DNA of 35,625 bases, from NCBI GenBank assembly GCA_947449005.1, contig CANFPP010000018.1, forward strand, positions 1 through 35,625, read 5' to 3'. The notes under the pieces are model-generated. The model saw only the letters and a program-made list of their open reading frames with translations. It was not told the origin of the DNA and did not search any database. The position numbers and the translations under genes are program-made. This DNA is from Holosporales bacterium. GTDB taxonomy: Bacteria; Pseudomonadota; Alphaproteobacteria; Paracaedibacterales; CANFPP01. The stretch's first letter is position 1. Every line of letters begins with the position of its first letter. Below are positions 16,408 through 24,752 of this stretch, piece by piece.

Positions 16408-17880
16408 GTGCAGAGTTTACTCAAGATTATTGTGTTTGTTGGTCTATCATCATCTTTTGTCTGCTCTATGGAGGAGATTATAGATCCTACGCGACTCAGA
16501 GGTGCAGCTTTGGTCAAATATAAAAGTGATCTTAAAGAACAGGAAAAAGCAGCAAGAAAAGCAGCAAGCGGAGAAAGGCAAAGAATAGCTAAAGATAAAG
16601 CAGAGCAGGAAGAAGCAGAAGCTCTGAGGCTTCGAACTATAGATCGCGAAAGAGAAGCAGCTGCTAGAGCACAAAGAGAACAAGAAGCGGCTGAAGAGAG
16701 ACGACGTCAGTGGCAAACAGAGCGTGAGAGAGCTGAAAAATTAGCATTAGAACGTCAATCTAAAGTGTCGTCTGATGCTGCGTTTGCAACAAAACAACTA
16801 TCCAAAGCAGAAAAAAGAAGATTAAAACAATTGGCTGAAATAGAGACAAGAAAAAAAGATGAAGAGAGGAGAGCTGCGGCTATTGCAATAAAAGAGAGCA
16901 AGAAAAAAGCAGCTCAAGCAAGTCTTTCAAGAAGAAGTGAAGGTGCTAATCATAGAACGCTAGCTATAGATTATTGGGGACGACTGGATCCAGAATTACA
17001 ACTTCCCTTGTCTGCATTAAATCCTGATGCAATAAGTGCTGTGAATGATGTCCTCTTAAATATAGATTTTGAAATTGCAAAACAATGGCCGCACAGAGAG
17101 TCTTTGATAGAATATTTAAGGCTGCGTCAAGATTTGCCGCAAGGTGTCTATCAGATGGGGCGATGTCATGAAGAAGGCTTTGCTTTTCCTGAGAAAGATA
17201 TAGCTGCAGCTGAAGACTGTTTCCGTCGTGCTGCTAGTGCAGGTCATGAAAAAGCTGAAGAGCGTTTGCAGATGCTTAGAGAGAAAGCTACAAGTCTTAG
17301 AGTTGGTGATGCGGTTTCAAGTGGTGAGCAAAACATTACGTGTGAAATGTTGCAGTGTGCGATAGCAGGGGATGAAGATGCATACTTTCAAATCGGCTTT
17401 TGTTGTGAAATGGGATATGGGATTGTTCAAAGTTTCTCTGAAGCGGCGAGATGGTACCATTTTGCTGCAGAAAAAAAGCATACAGATGCAGAAAATAGAT
17501 TAGCTTGGTTTTATAAAAAGGGGTTTGGTGTCCAGAGAGATGACATACGGTCTGCTTATTTTTATAAAAAAGTTGCAAAAAAAGGAGACAGAAGCGCTCA
17601 ATGTAATTTCGCAATGGCTTGTGCAAGTGGCGATGGAGTGCCAAGAAATATGAATAAAGCTATGATATACTATGCGCGTTCAGCAGCGCAAAAATATCCG
17701 CCAGCACAATTTCATTTTGGATGTTATCTTTATTTGGGGGTAGAAGTTGCTCAAGATACTGAGAAAGGTCTGTGCTTAATTAGGGCTGCGGCAGACCAGG
17801 GTATGCCAGATGCACAAGACGCATTAAGGCAAATAGAGAGCGGTGCAACTTTAATTGCTTCCTTTATTTCTCGTACTTAA
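16408..17880 (+). CDS. Secreted coiled-coil and Sel1-repeat protein
   Basis: A 490-residue protein from the GTG at 16408 (TAAGG eight bases upstream; the frame is open to an ATG at 16375). It has three parts. First, a signal peptide with a hydrophobic core (SLLKIIVFVGLSSSFVCS). Second, a highly charged Glu/Arg/Lys/Ala coiled coil, residues about 20-180. Third, at least five Sel1-like repeats from about residue 250, each with the (Y/F)xxGxxxxxGxGV pattern, for example GFCCEMGYGI, AWFYKKGFGV and MACASGDGV. Sel1 repeats are helical pairs that bind other proteins and are common in host-interaction and envelope proteins. The binding partner is unknown. Confidence 0.85.
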   Translation: MQSLLKIIVFVGLSSSFVCSMEEIIDPTRLRGAALVKYKSDLKEQEKAARKAASGERQRIAKDKAEQEEAEALRLRTIDREREAAARAQREQEAAEERRRQWQTERERAEKLALERQSKVSSDAAFATKQLSKAEKRRLKQLAEIETRKKDEERRAAAIAIKESKKKAAQASLSRRSEGANHRTLAIDYWGRLDPELQLPLSALNPDAISAVNDVLLNIDFEIAKQWPHRESLIEYLRLRQDLPQGVYQMGRCHEEGFAFPEKDIAAAEDCFRRAASAGHEKAEERLQMLREKATSLRVGDAVSSGEQNITCEMLQCAIAGDEDAYFQIGFCCEMGYGIVQSFSEAARWYHFAAEKKHTDAENRLAWFYKKGFGVQRDDIRSAYFYKKVAKKGDRSAQCNFAMACASGDGVPRNMNKAMIYYARSAAQKYPPAQFHFGCYLYLGVEVAQDTEKGLCLIRAAADQGMPDAQDALRQIESGATLIASFISRT

Positions 17881-17985
17881 ATTTATTTTTAAAGCTCTGT
17901 CATTTTTTTTCCTCGAAAAAACAAGGCCTACACTGGATTTAATTAAAAAAGGAAATATTTCTTTCAAAGAATGTGACGACAAGCT

Positions 17986-18014
17986 TTGACTAAGTGAAGA
18001 ATCTGGAGTAACTT
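17986..18014 (+). promoter_or_regulatory. Promoter of the cold-shock gene
   Basis: TTGACT at 17986-17991, a 17-base spacer and TAACTT at 18009-18014. The leader would be about 50 bases, shorter than the long thermosensing leader of E. coli cspA. Confidence 0.5.
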
Positions 18015-18069
18015 CTAGTAATTGCAAATGATTGATATTTTGCAAACAACAAATATAAGGACTTAGATT

Positions 18070-18273
18070 ATGGCAACCGGTAAAGTTAAATGGTACAACC
18101 CGACAAAGGGTTATGGTTTTATTCAACCTGATGATGGCAGCAACGATATTTTCGTTCACATCACAGCTGTGGAACGTGCAGGAATTTCAAATCTTGCTGA
18201 AGGCCAAGCGATTAGCTACGAGCAAGCAACTGAAAAAGGCAAAGTTTCAGCGGTTAATTTAAAGATCGTTTAA
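18070..18273 (+). CDS. cspA: Cold-shock domain protein
   Basis: A 67-residue CspA-family OB-fold protein binding single-stranded RNA or DNA in the cytoplasm. Both RNP motifs are intact: KGYGFIQPD (RNP1, with the aromatic GYGF) and [10 protein letters not shown] (RNP2). The N-terminal [11 protein letters not shown] is typical; alphaproteobacterial forms usually read KWFN. AAGGA precedes the ATG. It is a single-gene unit with its own promoter and a strong terminator. Whether it is cold-induced or constitutive cannot be told. Confidence 0.96.
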   Translation: MATGKVKWYNPTKGYGFIQPDDGSNDIFVHITAVERAGISNLAEGQAISYEQATEKGKVSAVNLKIV

Positions 18274-18292
18274 CTTTAGACGTTTCTTGAGT

Positions 18293-18329
18293 CATGCACG
18301 GGATTTTTAATTCCGTGCATGTTTTTTTT
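18293..18329 (+). terminator. Intrinsic terminator after the cold-shock gene
   Basis: CATGCACGG (18293-18301), an 11-base loop, CCGTGCATG (18313-18321), then eight T. The nine-pair stem is perfect and the T-tract is on the plus strand only, so it ends the cold-shock transcript. Confidence 0.9.
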
Positions 18330-18343
18330 CTACCAATCAATTT

Positions 18344-19423
18344 CTAGCTTTTGGTTTTACCAAAGCTACCTCCAACAAAGTTATCATTCATTGGTGCTGT
18401 TGTTTTCTTTCCAACGTTATCATAGTTTTCTTTGATCCACGCATCAGCAGATGCACGTCCCTTTTCAAACAAATGAGTTAAAAATTCCCACTCTGTGTTG
18501 AGTTTACTAGACCAGCCAAGATCTTGGAATGCATCCTCATCTTCAATAAGATGCATGTTTACTCTTTTAATTTTTTCCTTATCAAGCATTCCTTTGTCGA
18601 TTAAATCGGTAATAAAGGAGATCGCTCTCATTTCACGTACAACAGAAGCGTTGTTACTAATCTCATTAAGGCGATCGGCAATTTCTCTTGATGTTGTTGG
18701 TAATTTATTACGTACAGTTGGATTTAGCTTGATTAAAATAATGTCAGGTGTTTCACAGTTGTAAATAAGAGGGAAGAACACAGGATTTCCAATAAACCCA
18801 CCATCCCAATAATAATCGCCATCAACCATGACAGCATTGTGAATTGTTGGTAAACAAGCTGTGGCTAGTAAGCATTCAATTTTAAGTTCTTCAATTGAAA
18901 AAACTCTTAGCTTCCCTGTGTAAACATGTGTTGCGCAGAGGAAAACTTTACATCCTTTATACTCTCTAAGTGCCTCAAAATCGAAAGACTTCACAAGCAC
19001 ATCTTTCAGTGGGTCAGCTTGCAGTGGATTTAATTCATAAGGAGAGAACATGCGACTCAAGTAGTCAAACATTATATAACCAGGTGAATTATACATTGTG
19101 AATTTACCTAGCTTTTTATCAATAGGGCCGCGTTGATTCAGGCTGCTGTTTTTACCAACGTCACTAATGCGAGACCAAAAAGCTCTGAGCTCTTCTCTGG
19201 CTTGTTGATTGCCACCTTTCATCAAGCCTTGAGTCACTGCAACAGCATTCATGCCACCAGCACTTGTTCCGGTTAAGCCTTGAATTTCAAAGCGTCCATC
19301 TTCGAGAAGGCGATCGAGAGCTCCCCAGCTAAAGGCGCCATGCGAGCCACCGCCTTGTAATGCAATAGAAACCTTTTTAACTTCTTTGTTGTCACTACCT
19401 GGAGATGTTGTTTTTTTGCTCAT
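18344..19423 (-). CDS. Patatin-like phospholipase
   Basis: A patatin-fold serine lipase/acyl hydrolase, 359 residues from the ATG at 19423. Visible active-site elements are the oxyanion loop ALQGGGSHGAF (residues 21-31), the nucleophile Ser54 in GTSAGG, and the catalytic aspartate in the WDGGFIGNP motif near residue 210. The dyad is therefore complete. Patatins hydrolyse membrane phospholipids, and some from intracellular bacteria act on host membranes; no signal peptide is seen, so any export would need a secretion system. The frame continues to an ATG at 19444 with AAGGAA upstream, adding MQGRLTV; either start is possible. Confidence 0.9.
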   Translation of the reverse strand: MSKKTTSPGSDNKEVKKVSIALQGGGSHGAFSWGALDRLLEDGRFEIQGLTGTSAGGMNAVAVTQGLMKGGNQQAREELRAFWSRISDVGKNSSLNQRGPIDKKLGKFTMYNSPGYIMFDYLSRMFSPYELNPLQADPLKDVLVKSFDFEALREYKGCKVFLCATHVYTGKLRVFSIEELKIECLLATACLPTIHNAVMVDGDYYWDGGFIGNPVFFPLIYNCETPDIILIKLNPTVRNKLPTTSREIADRLNEISNNASVVREMRAISFITDLIDKGMLDKEKIKRVNMHLIEDEDAFQDLGWSSKLNTEWEFLTHLFEKGRASADAWIKENYDNVGKKTTAPMNDNFVGGSFGKTKS

Positions 19424-19530
19424 GACTGTTAACCTTCCCTGCATAATATCTGAATTTCCTTAGGTCAGAGTACCGCACAGATGGTTAATTTTTTGTTAAG
19501 ATTTTTAAAAGTTAAAAAGTGGAGAGAGAA

Positions 19531-20175
19531 TCATTTCGTCAACATATTGTAAATCGGCTCTAAGTCCGAAAACATCACATCTGGTGTTTCGATTCCTTCA
19601 GGAATTTTCTCTGCACCAACGCCAATTGCCCTTATGCTCGCTGCTTTTGCAGACTTCCAATCAACAGGAGTATCACCAATCAACCAAACGTCCATTGAGG
19701 GTTTCGTCCCTAATTGTTCAAGCGCCAATTGCACGGGGGCGGGGTCAGGTTTATCGCGTACCGCATCTGCAGAGCCAACCACAGTACCAAAATATTCAGA
19801 AAAACCTAAATGCATGACTTCTTTAACGAGCAGTTGCTTATTTTTATTGCTAACAAGACCAAGGGGAATCCCGCGCGCTGTTAAACATTTGATCACTTCA
19901 TTTGCAAAAGGCAGTAGCACAAGGTCATCTAAATGACGGGCCTGTATATAACCATAAAAATCATCCATTGCAGATTGCCAATCATCAGGGAAAAGCTTTG
20001 GAAGTCCCTCACGTGCAGATTCGTGACATCTCTCTTTTGTTTCTTTTAGTGTCCAGGGTGCAAGTCCCCTTTTTTCAAATACAACACGCATACCACCGTG
20101 GATGAGTGGCCACGTATCAACTAAGGTGTTATCCCAATCGAATAAAACGGCTGTAGGAATTGTAAGTGTTGCCAT
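19531..20175 (-). CDS. HAD-superfamily phosphatase, Gph-like
   Basis: A 214-residue haloacid-dehalogenase hydrolase resembling phosphoglycolate phosphatase (subfamily IA). Motif I is VLFDWDNTLVDTW with the nucleophile Asp13 and the acid Asp15. Motif II is GLVSNKN. The motif III lysine is in RDKPDPAPV, and motif IV is LIGDTPVDWKSAKAA. The common FDxDGT is DWDNT here. The cap domain lies between residues 20 and 90. I choose the ATG at 20175 since MATLTIPTAVLFDWD is a normal start; a frame extends to 20208. Either way the 5' end overlaps the 3' end of the secreted-protein gene upstream. The exact phosphate substrate is not fixed. Confidence 0.85.
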   Translation of the reverse strand: MATLTIPTAVLFDWDNTLVDTWPLIHGGMRVVFEKRGLAPWTLKETKERCHESAREGLPKLFPDDWQSAMDDFYGYIQARHLDDLVLLPFANEVIKCLTARGIPLGLVSNKNKQLLVKEVMHLGFSEYFGTVVGSADAVRDKPDPAPVQLALEQLGTKPSMDVWLIGDTPVDWKSAKAASIRAIGVGAEKIPEGIETPDVMFSDLEPIYNMLTK

Positions 20176-20669
20176 AAAAGCTTCTGATTTTGCTGAGTAT
20201 ATGAACATATATAATCCATGTTTGCATACTCGCCTAGATAAAACGGTTTGCTATAATAATCAAATGGCTTGATTTGTGTAATTGATGTTCGTATCAGACC
20301 GTCAATCAGTCGCGCTTGAAATGTGTCCAAAGAAAAAGGATATACCTCAACGTAAAAATAATCATAGGGGAGATGCGATGGAGAGGGAGTGGAAAAAAAT
20401 TCTTCATTTTTTAATGCTATGCTTTCTTGAAAAAGAATGCTGCAGGGTGCATTTTTGCGAGATAAGATTTCTCCGCTTACAAAAGCACTAAATTCATCGT
20501 TCTCATCTAATATGCTTGTTGTTTTTTGTGATCCATATAACGATGAGGCACTGAAATTCTTAACTGATTCTGCAATATTTCCAAGTGAAGAATACCAATC
20601 CACCGCTTGTCCTGCGTTGTCTGAACAGAGTAGTAGACAAATGATTGCAATGTACTTTTTGCTGATCAC
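20121..20669 (-). CDS. Hypothetical secreted protein
   Basis: A 182-residue protein starting at a GTG (20669-20667) with AAAAGG nine bases before it. The N-terminus is a clean Sec signal peptide: two lysines, then a hydrophobic run (YIAIICLLLCSDNAGQA) with a likely cleavage after AGQA. The mature part has no family I recognise; it is rich in aromatic residues (YDYFYVEVYPF, FDYYSKPFYL) and has two cysteines. Its end overlaps the HAD gene by about 55 bases in another frame. The clear start signals argue for a real gene. Confidence 0.6.
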   Translation of the reverse strand: MISKKYIAIICLLLCSDNAGQAVDWYSSLGNIAESVKNFSASSLYGSQKTTSILDENDEFSAFVSGEILSRKNAPCSILFQESIALKNEEFFSTPSPSHLPYDYFYVEVYPFSLDTFQARLIDGLIRTSITQIKPFDYYSKPFYLGEYANMDYICSYTQQNQKLLWQHLQFLQPFYSIGITP

Positions 20670-20767
20670 TAAAAAACACCTTTTCTCCTATAATTATTCA
20701 CCAAAGGATAAAAGAAAAGTGATTTAAATTTAGTTAAAATTTTATTTTATGTGTTTTTTAGTGGAGT

Positions 20768-20795
20768 TTGCGTTGCTAATGTGTTATGTTATAAC
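20768..20795 (+). promoter_or_regulatory. Promoter of vapBC
   Basis: TTGCGT at 20768-20773, a 16-base spacer and TATAAC at 20790-20795. The -10 box lies within the palindrome at 20782-20801, so binding there would block polymerase. Confidence 0.6.
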
Positions 20796-20801
20796 ATAAC
20801 A
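20782..20801. promoter_or_regulatory. Palindromic operator for the antitoxin
   Basis: A perfect 20-bp palindrome with half-sites TGTTATGTTA and TAACATAACA, placed over the -10 box 14 bases before the antitoxin ATG. Ribbon-helix-helix antitoxins bind such palindromes as dimers or with the toxin, repressing their own operon. The sequence is certain; the binding is inferred. Confidence 0.75.
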
Positions 20802-20814
20802 ATAAAGGGTTGCC

Positions 20815-21054
20815 ATGAATTTCAATGTTTATGTGAGTGATAGCTTAGGGCGTCAAATAGCTGTGCTCTCAAAAGAAGAAGGCAAGAGCCGCAATGCTTT
20901 GATACGTGAAGCTATCGAATGTTATCTAAAGAGTAAAACTCACACAACCTGGCCACAAGAAGTTCTTGAATTCAAAGGTATCGAGGAAGAAATTCCATCT
21001 TTTGAATCCTTTCGCTCAGAGCTTAACCCTCTTTTAAATCAAAAGATTTTTTAA
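20815..21054 (+). CDS. vapB: Ribbon-helix-helix antitoxin (VapB-type)
   Basis: A 79-residue antitoxin. Residues 1-45 form a CopG/RHH DNA-binding domain: the strand NFNVYVSDSL, then SKEEGKSRNALIREAIECYL with the conserved S-R-x-x-L-I-R-E-A pattern. Residues 46-79 are a Glu/Pro/Phe-rich tail (EFKGIEEEIPSFESFRSEL) of the kind that wraps and inhibits a PIN toxin. AAAGGG is five bases before the ATG. The stop and the toxin start share TAATG, so the two are translationally coupled. Confidence 0.88.
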   Translation: MNFNVYVSDSLGRQIAVLSKEEGKSRNALIREAIECYLKSKTHTTWPQEVLEFKGIEEEIPSFESFRSELNPLLNQKIF

Positions 21055-21455
21055 TGTATTTGCTCGACACTTGTGTAATTAGTGATTTTGTCAAAGGTAA
21101 CATGGCAACACTTGAAAAGATGATAAATTGCAGTCCGTCGGATATTGCGATTTCGACTGTGACAAAAATGGAAATTGAATATGGGTTGAAGAGAATTCCT
21201 GAGCGACGGATGAAAATTGATCTCATTCTTAGAAGTCTATATGAGTCCATCCATATACTACCATTTTGTCAACAATCAGCTAGCATTGCTGCTGAATTAA
21301 GATATGAGCTTAGCAAAGAAGGTATGCCCATCGGACCTTATGATTTTTTAATTGCAGCAACGGCTTTAGCAAACGAAATGATTATGGTAACCTCTGATCT
21401 CAAAGAGTTTAATAAGATCAAGAGCTTAAAAGTTGAAAATTGGCGCTATGAGTAA
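21054..21455 (+). CDS. vapC: VapC-type PIN-domain ribonuclease toxin
   Basis: A 133-residue PIN-domain toxin. The acidic Mg2+-binding residues are in place: Asp5 in MYLLDTCVIS, Glu40 in KMEIEYG, Asp97 in GPYDFLIAA and Asp115 in VTSDLKEF, so the nuclease looks intact. VapC toxins cut specific RNAs, commonly initiator tRNA or 23S rRNA, and are neutralised by the upstream antitoxin. It overlaps the antitoxin stop and is itself overlapped by the GNAT gene (ATGAGTAA). The target RNA is unknown. Confidence 0.92.
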   Translation: MYLLDTCVISDFVKGNMATLEKMINCSPSDIAISTVTKMEIEYGLKRIPERRMKIDLILRSLYESIHILPFCQQSASIAAELRYELSKEGMPIGPYDFLIAATALANEMIMVTSDLKEFNKIKSLKVENWRYE

Positions 21456-22041
21456 AATATTAATTGATTTGCCCGAAGTTATAGAAACTCCTCGATTAAA
21501 ATTGCAAATGCCTTGCGCTGGCTTTAGTGAGAAATTACATGCTGCTATCTGTGATGGTTTTGAAGATTATGTGAAATGGCTTAACTGGCCCGCAACAATT
21601 CCAACTGTAGATATGCTTGAAGAAGAATGCAGAAAGCATCATGCGGAATTTATTCTTCGAGATTTTATTCGCTATCTAATTATAGACAAAACAACCGAAG
21701 ATGTAATAGGAAGATGTGCCTTACCTTCCTTTCAGGCTAATTGGATGATTCCTCAGTTTGGTATTTCATATTTTATATGTAAAAGCCAAAGGTCAAAAGG
21801 TTATGCAACTGAAGCGGCGCATGCCTTAAGTCTTCTTGCATTTCAAACTTTAAAAGCTAGAAAACTTGAGATTTATTGTGATGCTGAAAACATAGTTTCT
21901 GCTAAAATTCCATTAAAGCTTGGGTTTAATCTAGAATACACACAAAGAGGAGGTTGGCCAAAGCAAGATGGAAAGCTCGCTGAATTACAGACATACTCTG
22001 TATTTTCTGAGGACGATCTCTCAAATTTGAATAATCTATAA
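21448..22041 (+). CDS. GNAT acetyltransferase, RimJ/RimL-like
   Basis: A 197-residue GNAT-fold acetyltransferase beginning MSKILIDLPEVIETPRLKL, the ETxRLxL opening of the RimJ/RimL group. The acetyl-CoA-binding region is QRSKGYATEAAHALSLLAF (the Q/R-x-x-G-x-A/G loop), followed by KLEIYCDAENIVSAKIPLKLGF, where the usual N-x-x-S is present. The group acetylates N-termini of proteins or small molecules; the substrate is unknown. The ATG overlaps the vapC stop, so it is translated with the toxin-antitoxin pair. The frame runs back to 21433 inside vapC. It is convergent with lolC, two bases apart. Confidence 0.85.
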   Translation: MSKILIDLPEVIETPRLKLQMPCAGFSEKLHAAICDGFEDYVKWLNWPATIPTVDMLEEECRKHHAEFILRDFIRYLIIDKTTEDVIGRCALPSFQANWMIPQFGISYFICKSQRSKGYATEAAHALSLLAFQTLKARKLEIYCDAENIVSAKIPLKLGFNLEYTQRGGWPKQDGKLAELQTYSVFSEDDLSNLNNL

Positions 22042-22043
22042 AA

Positions 22044-23294
22044 TCAAGACCTTAAAGCTTCAATCGGATCAAGGCGTGAGGCACGCCAAGAGGGATAAAC
22101 TGTAGCTAGAAAAGATAATGCTAAAGACATAATGATAACAGTGACAACTTCGCTCCAATCAACTTTGGCGGGGAGTTGCGAGAGAAAATAGATCTCAGCA
22201 CTAAAAAGTTCTGTGCCACTTAGTCTTTGCAGAAATTGACGAATGGATTCAATATTTAATGCAAAACTAAGACCTAAAAGAACACCAGAAAGCGTTCCAA
22301 TTGTGCCAATGCTTGCACCAGTCAGAAAGAATATCTTTAAGATGGAAGAGCGTGCCGCGCCCATGGTTCGCATAATTGCAATGTCGCGCGTTTTATCCTT
22401 CACCAGCATGATGAGGCTTGAAATGATGTTAAAAGCAGCAATGACAATAATCAGAGTCAGAATTAAAAACATAACATTTCTTTCAACTTGCACAGCATGA
22501 AAGATACTGGAATCTGAGTGCTCCCAATCGAGAACTTTTGCTTTTTCGCCCACGAGACTTTGGATTAAAAATCCACGCTCTGCCGTTTTCTCAATATTAT
22601 CGACAAAGATTTCGAGGTGGGTTACTTGATCTGGAAGTTTAAAAAATTGCTGAGCCGAAGGCAGTGTCATAAAAATAACGCTTTTGTCAAACTCGTGCAT
22701 GCCAACTTCGAAGATAGCTGTAACCTTGAAACTTTTCTGCCGTGGAATGGTGCCAAATGCTGTTACATTTCCAGTTGGACTAATCATGGTGAGATGATCG
22801 CCAACACTTATGTGCAGTTGATCTGCCATGCGTCTTCCAATCATGATCGAGTCTGGATCATTAAAGTCTTTCAAAGACCCTTGCTTAATATTATCGACAA
22901 TCAAGGCGCGTTTTTGCAAATCTTCAAGCTTAATTCCATGTACGGCCACACCGCGAGCTTGAGATCTGAACGTAATAATCGCTTGGCGTTCAACCATAGG
23001 GTAGACGCCAACGACGCCTGAAACATGGCGTGCTTCTTCTGTCAGGGCATCAAAATTCGTAAGAGGGGCATGGATACCATGAACCACAAGATGGCCACGC
23101 ATCCCAATAATTCGCGTAAGAAGTTCTTGGCGAAATCCATTCATAACAGACATAACAATAATCAATGTTGCAACGCCAAGTGCGATACCTAGAAAAGAAA
23201 ACCCGGCAATGACTGAAATAAATCCTTCTTGCCGCGGTGATCGCAGATAACGATAAGCAACCAGACGTTCAAATGATGAAAATAAAAAGTTCAT
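22044..23294 (-). CDS. lolC: Lipoprotein-releasing ABC transporter permease
   Basis: An LolC/LolE-family inner-membrane permease, 416 residues, that extracts mature lipoproteins from the inner membrane and hands them to LolA. It starts [51 protein letters not shown], the classic LolC opening (quoted here as a description of positions 8-58), followed by a periplasmic MacB-PCD domain (about 60-270) and three more helices with the RTMGA ABC-interaction motif near residue 310. Many alphaproteobacteria have proS-lolC-lolD; here the ATPase lolD does not follow and must lie elsewhere. It overlaps the proS stop by four bases. Confidence 0.93.
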   Translation of the reverse strand: MNFLFSSFERLVAYRYLRSPRQEGFISVIAGFSFLGIALGVATLIIVMSVMNGFRQELLTRIIGMRGHLVVHGIHAPLTNFDALTEEARHVSGVVGVYPMVERQAIITFRSQARGVAVHGIKLEDLQKRALIVDNIKQGSLKDFNDPDSIMIGRRMADQLHISVGDHLTMISPTGNVTAFGTIPRQKSFKVTAIFEVGMHEFDKSVIFMTLPSAQQFFKLPDQVTHLEIFVDNIEKTAERGFLIQSLVGEKAKVLDWEHSDSSIFHAVQVERNVMFLILTLIIVIAAFNIISSLIMLVKDKTRDIAIMRTMGAARSSILKIFFLTGASIGTIGTLSGVLLGLSFALNIESIRQFLQRLSGTELFSAEIYFLSQLPAKVDWSEVVTVIIMSLALSFLATVYPSWRASRLDPIEALRS

Positions 23295-24583
23295 CTGACG
23301 TTTAATTTGCTGGTTATAAAGCTAAGTGCTGATTCGAAGGGAACTTCCTGACGCTCTCCCGTTTTGCGGTTTTTAATTTCAACAATCTTATTTTCAACCG
23401 TTTTCTTGCCAACGATAATTTGCCAAGGCAGACCAATTAAATCCATATCTGCAAACTTGGTACCGGCTCTTTCATCTCTGTCATCAAGCAGAATCTCAAT
23501 TTTCTGGTTTAGGAATTGGGTATAAAGAGTTTCTGCAAGTGGATCTGCTGCCTGGTTTCCTGATTGAGCATTAATTATGCCAACGATGAATGGAGCCACA
23601 GATTCAGGCCAAACAATACCATTGTCATCGTGACTTGCTTCAATAATGGCGCCAACCAAACGCGAGACACCAATTCCATAAGATCCCATTTCAGGGATGA
23701 TCATTTTTCCATCAGGGCCAGCAACTTGAAGTCCAAGAGCTTTCGAATATTTTTGACCAAAATAGAAAATGTGGCCGATTTCAATACCGCGCGCGCTTCG
23801 TAATTTCTCGACAGGGCATAGAGTTGGATCATGTTTTTCATCAGCTGCAGCGTATAAGTTTTGTAAGGTTGCAAAGTTCATTTGCTCAGGAGTTAACCCA
23901 TCAAAAGTAGAATCATAATAGATACAGCTTTCTCCCGTTGGCGCAACAATTTGAAACTCATGACTTAAGTTTCCACCAATGGCGCCTGAGTCTGCCTTAA
24001 CAGGGATTGCTGTTAGTTCCATCCTTGCAAAGATGCGCAAATAACTTTCAAATATTTTCTCATACGTTTTTTTAGCGCCTTCATAATCTATGTCGAAGGA
24101 ATAGCCATCTTTCATCAAAAATTCACGGCCGCGCATCACGCCAAAACGAGGGCGAATTTCATCGCGGAACTTCCATTGAATTTGATAGAGATTTTGAGGT
24201 AGCTGACGATAGCTTTTTAAATACTGGCTAGCGATATCGGTAATGACTTCTTCATTGGTTGGGCCATAGAGCATCTCACGATCATGACGGTCTTTAATGC
24301 GCAGCATCTCTTTACCATAGTCTTCATAACGACCACTGCGACGCCACAGTTCAGCAGGCTGAATTGTCGACATCAAAACTTTGTGACAACCAATGCGATC
24401 TTGCTCTTCACAAATAATTTTCTCAATTTTTTCCAAAACACGAAGCCCCAAAGGAAGCCAAGAATAAATTCCTGAGGTTGTTTGATTAATCATCCCAGCG
24501 CGAAGCATCAAACGATGCGAAGCAATCTGCGCTTCAGCAGGAGTTTCTTTTAATGTTGGTAAAAAATAATGTGATAAACGCAT
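23291..24583 (-). CDS. proS: Prolyl-tRNA synthetase, short bacterial type
   Basis: ProRS that charges tRNA-Pro, 430 residues. It has the class-II motifs: motif 1 around [11 protein letters not shown], motif 2 [22 protein letters not shown] in the middle third, and motif 3 [14 protein letters not shown]. The C-terminal anticodon-binding domain is [12 protein letters not shown] to the end. It lacks the inserted editing domain of the long bacterial ProRS, as is usual in alphaproteobacteria. The frame is open to 24706, but [13 protein letters not shown] at 24583 is the family start, and the upstream extension overlaps a terminator. It is coupled to lolC. Confidence 0.95.
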   Translation of the reverse strand: MRLSHYFLPTLKETPAEAQIASHRLMLRAGMINQTTSGIYSWLPLGLRVLEKIEKIICEEQDRIGCHKVLMSTIQPAELWRRSGRYEDYGKEMLRIKDRHDREMLYGPTNEEVITDIASQYLKSYRQLPQNLYQIQWKFRDEIRPRFGVMRGREFLMKDGYSFDIDYEGAKKTYEKIFESYLRIFARMELTAIPVKADSGAIGGNLSHEFQIVAPTGESCIYYDSTFDGLTPEQMNFATLQNLYAAADEKHDPTLCPVEKLRSARGIEIGHIFYFGQKYSKALGLQVAGPDGKMIIPEMGSYGIGVSRLVGAIIEASHDDNGIVWPESVAPFIVGIINAQSGNQAADPLAETLYTQFLNQKIEILLDDRDERAGTKFADMDLIGLPWQIIVGKKTVENKIVEIKNRKTGERQEVPFESALSFITSKLNVR

Positions 24584-24686
24584 AAGAAACATCTTTATAA
24601 ATAGAGTTATATCTATTTTTAGAAACAGAATGATCTTTTGTCTAGGTTTAAACTTATAGATAGGTGAATTTAGGAAAGAAAATGCC

Positions 24687-24721
24687 AAAAAAAAGGAGCC
24701 AGGCAATTTGCCTGACTCCTT
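24687..24721 (-). terminator. Intrinsic terminator of the four-cysteine protein gene
   Basis: On the minus strand AAGGAGTCAGGCAA pairs with TTGCCTGGCTCCTT with a single mismatch (14 pairs or so, three-base loop), and runs into eight T. It lies between the duplicated-domain secreted gene and proS and insulates them. Confidence 0.92.
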
Positions 24722-24752
24722 AAATACTTCAGTTAGATTAAGAAACTAAAGT

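Noticed and set aside
16450..16716. Minus-strand 88-codon Cys/Phe/Ser-rich frame
   Set aside because: It is the shadow of the Glu/Arg/Lys coiled-coil codons of the Sel1-repeat gene.
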